Both the position numbers and the translations under genes were made by a program. DNA of 64,000 bases, taken from NCBI GenBank assembly GCA_041753075.1, contig JBGSVE010000009.1:3113-67112 (forward strand). The letters are read 5' to 3'. This DNA comes from UBA6163 sp041753075. Its GTDB lineage: Bacteria > Planctomycetota > Planctomycetia > Pirellulales > Pirellulaceae. Each line of letters begins with the position of its first letter. Position 1 is the stretch's first letter. The notes beneath the pieces were generated by a model. It was not told the DNA's origin and searched no databases. It saw only the letters and a list, made by a program, of their open reading frames with translations. Below, in pieces: positions 9,254-18,599 of the stretch.

Positions 9254-9313
9254 AAGTGTTCTACGACGCTCCGCCGTCGTATTTTAACGACCGCAGAGCG
9301 GCGTAGAACACTT
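9254..9313. repeat. Palindromic repeat family A, copy 1
   Basis: Two 20-base arms (9254-9273 and 9294-9313) match in inverted orientation at 18 of 20 positions around a 20-base loop. The arm core is GTGTTCTACGACGCTCCG. The element lies between two converging stop codons, where the RNA hairpin could act as a bidirectional terminator. The same core is found in copy 2 at 12479-12534. Confidence 0.85.
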
Positions 9314-9373
9314 CTTCAACCCTAAGCTTAGAGTTTAACTGACCCATAACGGCGCTTGGCGCTAAATCGTTTC

Positions 9374-11713
9374 TTATTCGAGTTCGATCGTCACCGCACT
9401 CAGTTTTCCTGTGAACTTGAATGGCATGTCGTAGCCATCAGCCACTGGCGTACCGGTGTCAAAGCCGATGTCGAGTGTTTCGTCGAGCGTCACACGATTG
9501 GGGATGCTCTTTTCGACGCGACCTTCCCCAACCTTCTTGTCGTTGGCGAAAAGCGTCACGGTCGCACCAGCGAATGGCTTGTCAGCGTCCGTTTTGTAGA
9601 CGGCCTTCAACGTCACTTCGCCTCTTGGCAGCCTGCTTTCGGACGTGACCGTGTACTGTGCAACGCCAACAAGGTTATAGTCATAGACAAGTTTGCCATC
9701 GCGGACATAGAAGCCATATCCAGCGAATCGCCCGCCTTGAGTGAACAGCATCCCTTCAGCACCCACCCCGGGGATCTCGACCTTGGCGGTGATCGTGTGA
9801 CTTTTGTGCTTCAGGTCAGGCGACGCACCCTCAGGCAATCGAATTAGATTTGGATAAGTGAAAGTCTTGCGACCAGCGGTCAAGCTTGGACGATTCGCGA
9901 CATCAAGCCGCTCGGTCTTGCGATCATCAAGCGGCAACACGTTGTACTTGGACGCTTCGGCAAAGAACAACTTCACCAACTCTTGCAGCTTCTCCGGATT
10001 CTTTTTCGCCAAATCGTTGGCCTGGGTGTAGTCTTCCTCGACGTTGTAGAGTTCCCATGGCATGTTTAGCAAATTGCCTGGTTCGTTTTCGCTGGCCCAG
10101 GGAATGCCGCGAACGGCGCTGGCCATCCAGCCGTCATGATAAATTCCTTGATTGCCGAGCATCTCAAAGTACTGCGTCGTGCGACGGTCTTTGGCATCGG
10201 CATCGTCGAACGTGTAAGCCATGCTGATCCCTTGGATCGGCTTCTGAGCAACGCCCTCAAACTGTGCCGGAGCCTGGACACCGATGATGTCGAGGATTGT
10301 GGGAGCAATATCGATCACGTGATGAAACTGGTCGCGAACTTCGCCGCGAGCTTTGATCCCCTTGGGCCATGAAATCGCCAGACCGTTGCGAGTGCCACCG
10401 AAGTGGCTGGCGATTTGCTTGGTCCACTGGAACGGCGTGTCCATCGCATGCGCCCAACCAGCCGGAAAGTGGTTGTAATGCTTGTCGCTGCCGAGCGTAT
10501 CGATCGCGGCGAGTTTGGTGTCGAGCGGTTCAGCAATCGCGTTGAAGAACGTCATCTCATTAAGCAACCCATTGAGTCCGCCCTCGGCGCTCGACCCATT
10601 ATCGCCAGCCATGTAAAACACAAGCGTGTTGTCGAGTTCACCCATTTCATCGATCGAGTCTATCAGCCGACCGACTTCATAATCGGTGTGGGCCGTAAAC
10701 GCCGCGAAGACTGCCATCATCCGAGCGTAAACCTTTTTTTCAGCCGTAGGCAGCGAGTCCCAAGCGGGCAGCGAGTCAGGCCGCTTGGTCAACTTTGCAT
10801 TCGCGGGAATGATCCCCAAATCCTTTTGACGCTTGAATGTTTCTTCGCGGTAGAGATCCCAACCGCCATCGAATTTGCCCTCGAACTTTTTGACCCAGTC
10901 AGCCGGTACTTGGTGCGGCGCGTGAGTCGCTCCGGTGGCAAAGTAGACGCAGAACGGTCGCTGGGGCGCGACGGCTTTGGAAGACCTGATGGTGCGAATT
11001 GCGTGATCGGCAATGTCCGTCGTGAAGTGATAGGGCGAACCGTCTTCATTGGTTGCAGGTGGCTCCATTCGTTTCTTGTTTTCGACCAGCGCCGGATGAA
11101 ATTGGTCGGTATCACCGCCGACGAATCCATAAAAATAATCAAAGCCGAGGCCATCCGCCCAACGATCAAACGGTCCGACAAGGCTAGTTTCCCAGTCGGG
11201 AACGTTATGATTTTTTCCAAACCACGCGTTTGCATAACCGTATTCACGAATGATTTCGGCGAACGTCGCTGCGGATGATGGAATGATTCCTGAGTAACCG
11301 GGAAAGCCGGTGCCGGCTTCACCGATTACGCCGCTGCCGACTGAGTGGTGATTACGACCGGTCAAGAGCGCTGCCCGCGTCGGTGAACACAACGCGGTCG
11401 TATGAAATCGAGTGTACTTCAATCCGTTGTTCGCGACGCGGTCGAGTGTTGGAGTGGGTATTCCACCGCCGAACGTTCCCATCTGGCCGAAGCCACAATC
11501 ATCGATCAGCACGATCAAGATGTTCGGTGGGTTCTCCAGTCCAAACGTCGCCGGAATCTTAAGTTGCGGCTTGACGGCCTCCGAATCCTTATAGGTCAAT
11601 CCAATTTTGCCACCGAAGGCTTCTTCGGGACGTGGAAGAACTCCTTGAGCGGATAGCGTCCCGCCAACCAAGGCGAGTGCGATGAGACCTAGATGACCTG
11701 TGAGAAATCGCAT
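9374..11713 (-). CDS. Secreted arylsulfatase
   Basis: A 779-residue sulfatase started at the ATG at 11713, which gives a good signal peptide (MRFLTGHLGLIALALVGG, cleavage near LSAQG). The longer frame up to 11800 would overlap the neighbouring gene. The sulfatase core begins with NILIVLIDDCGFG (metal-binding Asp pair). The active-site motif is CSPTR, with Cys109 as the residue expected to be converted to formylglycine. MAGDNGS supplies further metal and sulfate contacts. The C-terminal ~180 residues (GVGAEGMLFTQGGRFAGYGF and after) form an extra beta-rich region seen in large arylsulfatases. It should hydrolyse sulfate esters in the periplasm or outside the cell. It is unlike the two sulfatases at 18600-27218 in both active-site motif and length. 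Confidence 0.95.
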   Translation of the reverse strand: MRFLTGHLGLIALALVGGTLSAQGVLPRPEEAFGGKIGLTYKDSEAVKPQLKIPATFGLENPPNILIVLIDDCGFGQMGTFGGGIPTPTLDRVANNGLKYTRFHTTALCSPTRAALLTGRNHHSVGSGVIGEAGTGFPGYSGIIPSSAATFAEIIREYGYANAWFGKNHNVPDWETSLVGPFDRWADGLGFDYFYGFVGGDTDQFHPALVENKKRMEPPATNEDGSPYHFTTDIADHAIRTIRSSKAVAPQRPFCVYFATGATHAPHQVPADWVKKFEGKFDGGWDLYREETFKRQKDLGIIPANAKLTKRPDSLPAWDSLPTAEKKVYARMMAVFAAFTAHTDYEVGRLIDSIDEMGELDNTLVFYMAGDNGSSAEGGLNGLLNEMTFFNAIAEPLDTKLAAIDTLGSDKHYNHFPAGWAHAMDTPFQWTKQIASHFGGTRNGLAISWPKGIKARGEVRDQFHHVIDIAPTILDIIGVQAPAQFEGVAQKPIQGISMAYTFDDADAKDRRTTQYFEMLGNQGIYHDGWMASAVRGIPWASENEPGNLLNMPWELYNVEEDYTQANDLAKKNPEKLQELVKLFFAEASKYNVLPLDDRKTERLDVANRPSLTAGRKTFTYPNLIRLPEGASPDLKHKSHTITAKVEIPGVGAEGMLFTQGGRFAGYGFYVRDGKLVYDYNLVGVAQYTVTSESRLPRGEVTLKAVYKTDADKPFAGATVTLFANDKKVGEGRVEKSIPNRVTLDETLDIGFDTGTPVADGYDMPFKFTGKLSAVTIELE

Positions 11714-11744
11714 AGTTAATTTACCTCGGTGTTGGAATGAAGCA

Positions 11745-12356
11745 CTAGCCGGCTTCACAGATCTCTTCGGATTTTTGAACGCAAGTCGGTGTGAACTCAA
11801 TGCCGTTATAAACTTCGCGAAGCGGCAATTTGCAAGCGATCATCAACAATTCGATCATTGCGTCGATTTCTTCATGAGTTTCGCGCAAAAAGCCATCGAT
11901 CGTTCGCCGCATCACAATTGCAAACGGCATGTGTTGTTCGAGAATTATATAATACTGAAGCGACGGAATCGAAAGGTAGGCATTAAGCTTCTCATCTAAG
12001 TCGTTGGCTCGCGTCGATGGAGATAGCACTTCAATGATAAGGACCGGGTGATCTTGATACACATCGGTTGGCGAATTGCTGTCGCAAACTACTTGGACAT
12101 CGGGATAGTAGAATCGCGTTTGTCTCATCTGGCGCAGACGAAGTTTGGTTTCCGAATCACATGGTCGGCATCTTTGGCCTCGAAGAGCCGAATGAAAGTA
12201 TGCGAAGCAATTTCCTTTCAACGCGTTATGACGAAGCGAAGCCCCCGACATCGCACGCACCCAGCCGTTGATGTATTCGCTCTTTGATATTGCCAGTTCT
12301 TCAGCGACTAGGTAATCCTCGACTGAGACGAAGTCGGGTTGCTGGGCAGTGCTCAT
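11745..12356 (-). CDS. Uma2 family (DUF820) putative nuclease
   Basis: A 203-residue Uma2 protein. I use the ATG at 12356 (MSTAQQPDFVSVEDYL) rather than the GTG at 12368, because family members usually begin this way. The acidic residues are in YYPDVQVV and LIIEVLSPST. It shares the SASLRHN/ASARHN helix and IPSLQYYI/IPSLGQYI segments with the Uma2 protein at 4491-5081, so the two are clear paralogues with moderate divergence. It lies 31 bases upstream of the arylsulfatase start on the same strand. Function unknown; a nuclease fold is the family expectation. Confidence 0.9.
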   Translation of the reverse strand: MSTAQQPDFVSVEDYLVAEELAISKSEYINGWVRAMSGASLRHNALKGNCFAYFHSALRGQRCRPCDSETKLRLRQMRQTRFYYPDVQVVCDSNSPTDVYQDHPVLIIEVLSPSTRANDLDEKLNAYLSIPSLQYYIILEQHMPFAIVMRRTIDGFLRETHEEIDAMIELLMIACKLPLREVYNGIEFTPTCVQKSEEICEAG

Positions 12357-12478
12357 TGTTCTCGTCACCCGTTAATGGCGTTGGCTCAAGGTCATCGCAT
12401 TTGCACGAATTTGCCAATGTGCACAGTTTAATGAATGGGCAACTGCCGGTGTTTCAACATGCGGGAAGCCGCACGGAA

Positions 12479-12534
12479 AGTGTCTACGACGCTCCGTCGT
12501 CGTTTCATTACGACGGCGGAGCGTCGTAGAACAC
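12479..12534. repeat. Palindromic repeat family A, copy 2
   Basis: Inverted arms at about 12480-12502 and 12511-12534 differ by a one-base deletion and one substitution around an 8-base loop. The core again reads TCTACGACGCTCCG. The element lies in the 193-base gap downstream of ilvC and upstream of the Uma2 gene, and is the second copy of the family seen at 9254-9313. Confidence 0.85.
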
Positions 12535-12549
12535 GTTGATAAGTCGATA

Positions 12550-13554
12550 CTAAACTTCTTTTTCGGCGATCCAGCTCATCATGCGGCGGAGTTTTTTGCC
12601 GACTTGCTCGATCGGTTGGTTGCGTTCGCGGCGGCGCGTCGCCTTGAACATGGGAGCGTTGGCGCGGTTTTCGAGAATCCACTGACGAGCAAATTCACCG
12701 TTCTGGATTTCTTCGAGAATCTTCTTCATCTCGGCGCGCGTCGCGTCGGTGATGATTCGTGGACCACGGGTGTAGTCGCCGTACTCCGCCGTGTTGCTGA
12801 TGCTGTATCGCATATAGCTGAGCCCGCCCTGGTACAGCAAATCGACAATCAATTTCAATTCGTGCATGCACTCGAAGTAGGCCATCTCCGGTTGGTACCC
12901 GGCTTCGACCAAGGTGTTGAATCCGGCTTTGACCAATTCGCTGACGCCGCCGCAGAGTACAACTTGTTCGCCGAACAAATCAGTCTCGGTTTCTTCTGCG
13001 AACGTGGTTTGAATGACTCCGCCGCGCGTTCCACCAATGCCTTTGGCGTAGGCCAAGCCGATTTGCTTGGTTGACTCCGCCGCACCATCACCCAGTGCGA
13101 TCAAACACGGCACGCCGCCGCCTTTTTCGTACTCGCTGCGAACCAAGTGGCCAGGTCCTTTGGGAGCGACAAGCAAAGTATCGATCCCTTTGGGCGGATC
13201 GATTTGGCCAAAGTGAATGTTGAATCCATGCGAACACATCAGCACGTTGCCCTTGCTGAGATTGTCGCGAATATCGCTGCGATAGATGTCGCCTTGAACC
13301 TCGTCGGGCAACAATACGTTGATCACGTCGGCGGCTTTGACGCAGTCGGCGATCGACATTGGCTTAAAACCATGTTCGACGGCCAAGTCGTAGTTGGGCG
13401 AACCGGGACGTTGGCCGATGATGACATCCACACCGCTGTCGCGCAGGTTCTGGGCTTGGGCATGGCCCTGCGAGCCGTAACCGAGTATCGCCACCTTCTT
13501 GCCTTTGAGGTGCGATAGGTCAGCGTCGTTGTCGTAATAGATCGTGGCGGCCAT
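12550..13554 (-). CDS. ilvC: Ketol-acid reductoisomerase
   Basis: A 334-residue class I ketol-acid reductoisomerase that converts acetolactate or acetohydroxybutyrate to the dihydroxy acid with NADPH, the second common step of valine, leucine and isoleucine synthesis in the cytoplasm. The NADP-binding motif is ILGYGSQGHAQAQN near residue 23. The C-terminal domain has the metal-binding segment TDLFGEQVVLCGGV and the conserved ECMHELKLIVDL and SNTAEYGD segments. The length is normal for class I. It follows ilvN by 64 bases on the same strand, which supports a short operon. No acetolactate synthase large subunit lies in the window. Confidence 0.98.
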   Translation of the reverse strand: MAATIYYDNDADLSHLKGKKVAILGYGSQGHAQAQNLRDSGVDVIIGQRPGSPNYDLAVEHGFKPMSIADCVKAADVINVLLPDEVQGDIYRSDIRDNLSKGNVLMCSHGFNIHFGQIDPPKGIDTLLVAPKGPGHLVRSEYEKGGGVPCLIALGDGAAESTKQIGLAYAKGIGGTRGGVIQTTFAEETETDLFGEQVVLCGGVSELVKAGFNTLVEAGYQPEMAYFECMHELKLIVDLLYQGGLSYMRYSISNTAEYGDYTRGPRIITDATRAEMKKILEEIQNGEFARQWILENRANAPMFKATRRRERNQPIEQVGKKLRRMMSWIAEKEV

Positions 13555-13618
13555 GGGTGTTGAAATGCTCTTAGGAAAAGGAGTGGTTGTGATTGGGTTT
13601 TAGTAACATACTGTGAGA

Positions 13619-14155
13619 CTAAGCCGATGCGGCCAAGCCCGTTTCATCGTCCGCGAGCGATTCGGCGCTGCGGATCATTGCGATCCGTCCAGTGCGAACC
13701 ATTTCGGTGATTCCGTAAGGTCGCACGCGATCGATAAAGGCGACGACTTTATTTTCGCGACCACTGATTTCAATCATGATTTCGGTGGGCCCAACATCGA
13801 CGATCCGTCCGCGAAAAATATCGACCAACTCACGAATTTCGCTGCGCACCGAGCCGGCTTCCGCCTTGACTTTGATTAGCGCCAAGTCGCGTTCGACAAA
13901 GTCCTTTGAACTGATGTCTTGGACTTGAACCACGGTCACGATTTTTTGCAATTGTTTGCTGACTTGTTGCTGCAATCGATCGTCGCCGTTTACGGAGATT
14001 GTCATTCGCGACAAGTGAGGATTTTCGGTTTCGCCGACGGCCAGCGAATCGATGTTGTAGCCTCGGCTGGCCAGCATGCCGGAGACATGAGCCAGGACGC
14101 CGGGCACGTTTTGCACCAGCGCCGAGATGATGTGACGTTTGGACGGTTCAGTCAT
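13619..14155 (-). CDS. ilvN: Acetolactate synthase small (regulatory) subunit
   Basis: A 178-residue protein started at the ATG at 14155 (MTEPSKRHIISALV); the frame extends ten residues further without support. An N-terminal ACT domain carries the valine-site motif VQNVPGVLAHVSGML followed by SRGYNIDSLAVG, and the C-terminal ALS_ss_C domain ends with RVRPYGITEMVRTGRIAM. It regulates the catalytic subunit of acetohydroxyacid synthase by valine feedback. The catalytic partner gene is not in the window. ilvC follows directly, so the pair supplies consecutive functions. It could equally be named ilvH. The 221-base gap to the divergent scpA gene is the likely promoter region. Confidence 0.96.
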   Translation of the reverse strand: MTEPSKRHIISALVQNVPGVLAHVSGMLASRGYNIDSLAVGETENPHLSRMTISVNGDDRLQQQVSKQLQKIVTVVQVQDISSKDFVERDLALIKVKAEAGSVRSEIRELVDIFRGRIVDVGPTEIMIEISGRENKVVAFIDRVRPYGITEMVRTGRIAMIRSAESLADDETGLAASA

Positions 14156-14376
14156 TACGACGGCCAACGCAAGGTAAAGGGACACAAACGATTCAGCAAA
14201 ACGAAGCGGGACAGCCCAGCGGGCTGCTGCGAACCAGAATTTCAGGCGGCGTATGATAATTTTTCACGTCCGAACCAACAAGAACCGGTTCAGACTTTTC
14301 TAGCTGGCCATTGATCAACGTCGCGGTTAGGCTTAGGAAGACTCGCGCTGGAACTTCCACTGAGAGACATGGATTG

Positions 14377-15189
14377 ATGAGTTTTGTCGTCGAATTACCG
14401 GCCTACCGTGGTCCGCTAGACCTGTTGCTGTACTTGGTGCGGCGTCAGGAATTGGGAATCAATGAGATTGCCCTGGCGAGTATTGTCGACCAATTCCTGG
14501 CCTCAATCGAGTTGTTGGCGGAGTTGGATCTGGCCGAAATCGCAGACTTTTTAGAATTGGCCAGCACGCTGGTCGAGTTAAAAAGCCTAGCGGTTTTGCC
14601 GACAATCGAAATCGCCGGTGACGAGGAAAACGCACCGATCGATGACGGCTCACCTGCCGAATTGGTGCAACGACTGCTTGAATACAAACAATTTCGCGAT
14701 GCCGCTGAGGTGCTTGACGAGCGAGCCCAGCATTGGCAACTGCGGTTTTCGCGGCAAACGAACGATCTACCGTCGCGTCAATTGGACCCCGGCAGCCAAC
14801 CGATCGCCGATTTGCAATTGTGGGATCTGGTCAGCACCTTTGGTCGCTTGATGCGCGAGCGCGGTGGCCCGCCGCCGACTGAATTGATCTACGACGACAC
14901 GCCGATTCACGTCTACATGCGGAAGATTCATCAGCAATTGGCCCAGCATGACCGAGTGATGTTGGTTGATCTAATCGAGGCCGGGGCGCATAAGTCAGCC
15001 TTGATCGGCTGGTTCTTGGCGGTACTGGAATTGGCTCGCCACCATGGAGCCACCGCCGAGCAGGACGAGTATGGCGAAATCTGTATCGTCCGCGGTGCAA
15101 ATTATCATGACGAGCTAAGTGTGCATGAAATCGACAACTACGAATCGTCGGCGATTCGTGCCAGCAACATGCCGACGCAAATGCGCTAA
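14377..15189 (+). CDS. scpA: Segregation and condensation protein A
   Basis: A 270-residue kleisin subunit of the bacterial SMC-ScpAB condensin, which links SMC heads for chromosome compaction and segregation. The start at 14377 (MSFVVELPAYRGPLDLLLYLV) is the usual ScpA N-terminus; the frame continues 22 residues upstream without similarity. The N-terminal SMC-neck-binding helix (GPLDLLLYLVRRQELGINEI), the acidic DLAEIADFLELASTLVELKS helix and a C-terminal winged-helix region are present. The usual partner scpB is not adjacent. The next gene on the strand is a GAF/SpoIIE-like regulator, 222 bases away. Confidence 0.92.
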   Translation: MSFVVELPAYRGPLDLLLYLVRRQELGINEIALASIVDQFLASIELLAELDLAEIADFLELASTLVELKSLAVLPTIEIAGDEENAPIDDGSPAELVQRLLEYKQFRDAAEVLDERAQHWQLRFSRQTNDLPSRQLDPGSQPIADLQLWDLVSTFGRLMRERGGPPPTELIYDDTPIHVYMRKIHQQLAQHDRVMLVDLIEAGAHKSALIGWFLAVLELARHHGATAEQDEYGEICIVRGANYHDELSVHEIDNYESSAIRASNMPTQMR

Positions 15190-15411
15190 TTGGCTAGTAT
15201 TGCTCGATGGCCTTAACGATGATGCCGAATGGTCCGTCAAGGTGTATCGCCTGCGTTGACTTTCTGCTTTCCGGCGTCTGATTTGGTTAGGAAAGCTGTT
15301 CGGGCCGGACGATCGAAGTTCAGTGACCGTGAGAGACCAACGTTCTCATCGTGTCATTGGCTTTAACCGGCAAGGAGCGCCGCCCCGCCCCATTCAAACT
15401 GGCAGATTGTT

Positions 15412-16983
15412 GTGACTCGAACTATCCCTTCCTATCTTCGATTGCACAACGCGTCGGCGACCGATTTGGCGCGCACCTTCGAGTTGTCGATCGATCCGGT
15501 GTCACAGTTTTGGCAAGCTTACACCGACGCGACGGGGTGGCGACTGGACCGCTGTCATAACGCACTCGCCGGTAACGAGAATACTACCGCAGCCAACTCG
15601 AATCGTAAGAACATTCCGCTGCCGCAATTGATACCAGCACTCGATGCCTCAATTGCCGGAGATGCAAGTACGCACAACGACTCGCCCTCAGTCAATCGCG
15701 CACTCGCCGAACAATTGGCAGCAGCGGCAAACGAGTTGGCGACAAAACTGCAGAAGACGCAGGACGCTTATCGTGCCCAGGAAGCGGAATTGGCCGTTAC
15801 CGCGACGCCCACGGGAACGCCGGACCAGTCGAGTCGTCTGGCCAGTCGACTCGAACGATTGCTTGCCAAGGCGGCAGCGGCAACCGGATGCTCGGCGGCG
15901 GGTCTGTATATGATCGACAACGACACGACGACGCTTAAGCTGCGCGCCAGCCACGGGCTGCCCAGCGACCGCATCGCTGTGCCACCGCGATCGCTACGCG
16001 GCAGCCGTGGCGACTTAGAATCGCTGGTCCGCGATGTCGTGATGATTGATGACTTGTGTGGAACGTTGTCGACCACGTGGAACAGCCCCGAATCGTTTGC
16101 AGCGGCGATCGTTGTGCGAATCGAAGAAGACGATTTGCCAATCGGCACCTTGTGGTTGTGGTCCCAACAAGCGGCTCAGTTCAGCGAGCACGACGGCGCC
16201 GCGGCGCAGCTTGCGGCGCTGAGCATTGCAAGCGAATTGTCTCGCGCGTCGCTGTTTCGCGAACGAGCCAAGTGGAATCTGACCACGACTTCGATCAAGT
16301 CGGCAACTGCGTGGCAGATGCGACAACTGCCACCAGCGATGGAACTGGCTCCGGGAATTATCGTCGACGGCTGGACCGAATCGCCGCGCCCGTGGGCAAG
16401 GTCATGGCAAGCCTGGGACGTGTTGCCCGACGGCTCAATCGCGCTGGCATTCGCTGAAGCGGCGTCGCGTGAAATGGATGGTGCGATGATCGCCGCAACG
16501 GCGCGCGCCGCCTTTGCCGCACATTCGAACTATCGACATTCGGCGACCGAGATGATGCGCCGAATCAGCGATTCGTTGTGGCAAACCAATACGGGCGACC
16601 AATTGGTGTCGATGATGTACCTCAAGCTTGATTGTGAATCCGGCGAGGGCGAGATTGCCTCGGCTGGATCGATTCAAGCGATCATTGCGGGCCAACGCGG
16701 CTACCGACCGCTAGGTGCGGGCCGCGAAGCCGAACCACTTGCCAGCCAGATCGATTGCCGTCCGTTCCACACGTTGTTTCAATTACATCGCGGTGAAGCG
16801 ATCATTGGCGTCAACGCAGCGGTGCTCGACGACATTACTGGCATGCGCCAATCCGACCTGGCCGCCGTGGCACGCGAAGCGATGTCACAGCCGAACATGT
16901 CAATTTTGGCGGCCATTCGACGTTCACTCGCGATGAAACCGCTCGCAGAAGAACGCGCGGGAATCCTGCTCATGCGCAAGTAG
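15412..16983 (+). CDS. GAF and SpoIIE-like phosphatase domain protein
   Basis: A 523-residue protein beginning at a GTG at 15412; an in-frame stop lies at 15364 and no ATG intervenes. Residues 95-128 are predicted coiled coil, 145-290 look like a GAF domain (CSAAGLYMIDNDTTTLKLRASHG), and 315-520 look like a PP2C/SpoIIE phosphatase domain. The metal-binding acidic motifs of active SpoIIE domains are altered: the region expected to be GGDYYD reads SWQAWD, and the GDVSGHG-like region reads AEAASREMDG. It may therefore be a weak phosphatase or a binding protein in a partner-switching pathway. No anti-sigma or STAS partner is nearby. No signal peptide or membrane segment is seen. Confidence 0.7.
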   Translation: MTRTIPSYLRLHNASATDLARTFELSIDPVSQFWQAYTDATGWRLDRCHNALAGNENTTAANSNRKNIPLPQLIPALDASIAGDASTHNDSPSVNRALAEQLAAAANELATKLQKTQDAYRAQEAELAVTATPTGTPDQSSRLASRLERLLAKAAAATGCSAAGLYMIDNDTTTLKLRASHGLPSDRIAVPPRSLRGSRGDLESLVRDVVMIDDLCGTLSTTWNSPESFAAAIVVRIEEDDLPIGTLWLWSQQAAQFSEHDGAAAQLAALSIASELSRASLFRERAKWNLTTTSIKSATAWQMRQLPPAMELAPGIIVDGWTESPRPWARSWQAWDVLPDGSIALAFAEAASREMDGAMIAATARAAFAAHSNYRHSATEMMRRISDSLWQTNTGDQLVSMMYLKLDCESGEGEIASAGSIQAIIAGQRGYRPLGAGREAEPLASQIDCRPFHTLFQLHRGEAIIGVNAAVLDDITGMRQSDLAAVAREAMSQPNMSILAAIRRSLAMKPLAEERAGILLMRK

Positions 16984-17000
16984 GTTCCAATACTGAAAAC

Positions 17001-17029
17001 GGTTTACCCAAGTTTGTCGTGGGTAAGCC
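17001..17029. terminator. Hairpin between converging genes
   Basis: A 10-base stem (17001-17010 with 17020-17029, one G-U pair) closes a 9-base loop. It sits 18 bases after the SpoIIE-like gene and about 25 bases before the end of the converging lipoprotein gene. There is no long T-run, so termination strength is uncertain. Confidence 0.5.
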
Positions 17030-17053
17030 TGAATTCACGGCTGAACCAAACTT

Positions 17054-17230
17054 CTAGTTTACCGGCAATCCCGTGTCAGGGTCGACCTCCGGTGGTGATG
17101 GGTTTTCCTCCACCCACTTTGTCAATTCGTCCTGCTCCGCCGACGTTGTGGGGCCAGTCGAACTTGAGCAACCAACAACTATCGCGGACACCGCAAACAA
17201 TGTTACCAATCGAAAATATCGAGTCATCAT
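17054..17230 (-). CDS. Small lipoprotein downstream of DUF1559 gene
   Basis: A 58-residue protein started at the ATG at 17230 (a second ATG follows directly). The first 20 residues form a lipoprotein signal with the lipobox IVVGC, so Cys20 should be lipidated. The mature part is short and acidic (AEQDELTKWVEENPSPPEV). Small lipoproteins of this kind commonly follow DUF1559 genes in planctomycetes, and this one lies 29 bases after the DUF1559 stop. Function unknown. The longer in-frame version up to 17311 would overlap the upstream gene. Confidence 0.7.
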   Translation of the reverse strand: MMTRYFRLVTLFAVSAIVVGCSSSTGPTTSAEQDELTKWVEENPSPPEVDPDTGLPVN

Positions 17231-17259
17231 TGAAAAACCTTTTGTGGGAACCAAACCTA

Positions 17260-18507
17260 TTAAAAATCTTGAACTTGTTCTTTGACGGCACGGGTGCCAA
17301 GTGATCCCCAAAGCCCATACGGACTTTGGCTTCCTGGCGTAAGATAAGCAGCGGCGATACCGACCGCCGCGCTGTTCTGATTACCTGCTTCGATTGAATC
17401 AGTAATGAATTTCACCGCGCCGTCGGCCATCAATATATGACAGCCGCCTTGATGTTGGCTGCTAGGAGGAAGAATTCCGGCGTTGTAGTTATTAGTGTTC
17501 ATGCACAGTGCCGAGTTAGGTGGAGATATTGTTGTAAACATACCCCACAACGATCGGCTCAACGCCCACTTAAACCCACGTCTCTGTTCGGCGTCGGTGC
17601 CAGGTCCGGCTGCCTGCGAGAATGTCGCCGCAGACTGCCAGAACCGTGGTCGCAAGGGATCAATATAGGTGGCACACGTCAGCACTCCGCCGACAGCGGC
17701 AGTGTCGCCGGTAGTCGATCGTGCCGCCCGCGTGCGAATATCGTTATCACCAAGGTCGGATGCCACTTCACCAGCAGCAATCGTATTAGACAATCCATCT
17801 AAAATATCTCGAAACGATGAATTGTAACGATGAATAAACACTCCCCGGCACGACGCCTGGCGACTTTGTGGTGCCGTAGCACTAAAATTCCCGCCGGTAT
17901 CATTAATTCCACCATGCCACTCGATCATCGAGTCGCCAACACAAGCGATATAGTTAGTGCGGCCTTGAGCAGGCAATCCTACGCCCGGATCGCTTGGGCA
18001 TCGCAGAGTGGATAACTCGGTCAACCATGGCGCGTATCGCGCAGTCCCGTGATGTGCGATTGAACGCCGTGGTCCAGGGCCCATGGCGGGAAACATCGCT
18101 GTCGTAACCGAATCAACCAGAGGAGTACTAATTTGCTCCCAAACCGCTTGCTGCTCGATATAAGGTGTCAAGGGAACAAGCCAACTCAATTCCAACCGAT
18201 CGGTGGACATCGATGAAGTCGCTGGTGTTGCTCCTTCGCCATCGGTACCGGCCCGGTATGGCGTTCCCGTACCGTGCTTTGGTAACTGATTGAACGCGGC
18301 ATGGTAGTTGTGCATACCAAGACCAATTTGCTTAAAGTTGTTACTACAACTCATTCGCCGCGCGGCCTCGCGGGCGGCCTGGACCGCCGGCAACAATAAT
18401 CCGACCATAACCCCAATGATCGCGATTACGACCAATAATTCGACCAGCGTAAATGCCGACCTTGAACCGCGTTTTGCGGTTCTGCCAAAAGTAACAAACA
18501 TCATCAT
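17260..18507 (-). CDS. DUF1559 prepilin-like protein
   Basis: A 415-residue protein with a type IV prepilin-like N-terminus: a short basic leader, then the methylation motif AFTLVELLVVIAIIGVMVG, followed by LLPAVQAAREAARRMSC, which is diagnostic of planctomycete DUF1559 proteins. The H-x-G/ADGAVKF motif near the C-terminus (HILMADGAVKFITDSI) is also typical. These proteins are thought to be cleaved by a prepilin peptidase and assembled or secreted by a pilin-type machinery, but the role is unproven. Three consecutive ATG codons at 18507, 18504 and 18501 leave the exact start open. It lies 92 bases downstream of the sulfatase-DUF1080 gene and may share its transcript. Confidence 0.92.
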   Translation of the reverse strand: MMMFVTFGRTAKRGSRSAFTLVELLVVIAIIGVMVGLLLPAVQAAREAARRMSCSNNFKQIGLGMHNYHAAFNQLPKHGTGTPYRAGTDGEGATPATSSMSTDRLELSWLVPLTPYIEQQAVWEQISTPLVDSVTTAMFPAMGPGPRRSIAHHGTARYAPWLTELSTLRCPSDPGVGLPAQGRTNYIACVGDSMIEWHGGINDTGGNFSATAPQSRQASCRGVFIHRYNSSFRDILDGLSNTIAAGEVASDLGDNDIRTRAARSTTGDTAAVGGVLTCATYIDPLRPRFWQSAATFSQAAGPGTDAEQRRGFKWALSRSLWGMFTTISPPNSALCMNTNNYNAGILPPSSQHQGGCHILMADGAVKFITDSIEAGNQNSAAVGIAAAYLTPGSQSPYGLWGSLGTRAVKEQVQDF

Positions 18508-18599
18508 CGACCTCAGAAAAGGAGTGGGAACGAAACGAAAAGTAAAAAACTCTGCAATAGCAAAGAGTTGTGATACTCGGACGGGTTAGCGGGCGAAGC

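Noticed and set aside
10403..11278. 291-codon plus-strand frame opposite the arylsulfatase gene
   Set aside because: The opposite strand encodes an intact sulfatase with its active-site motif. The plus-strand product has no recognised domain.
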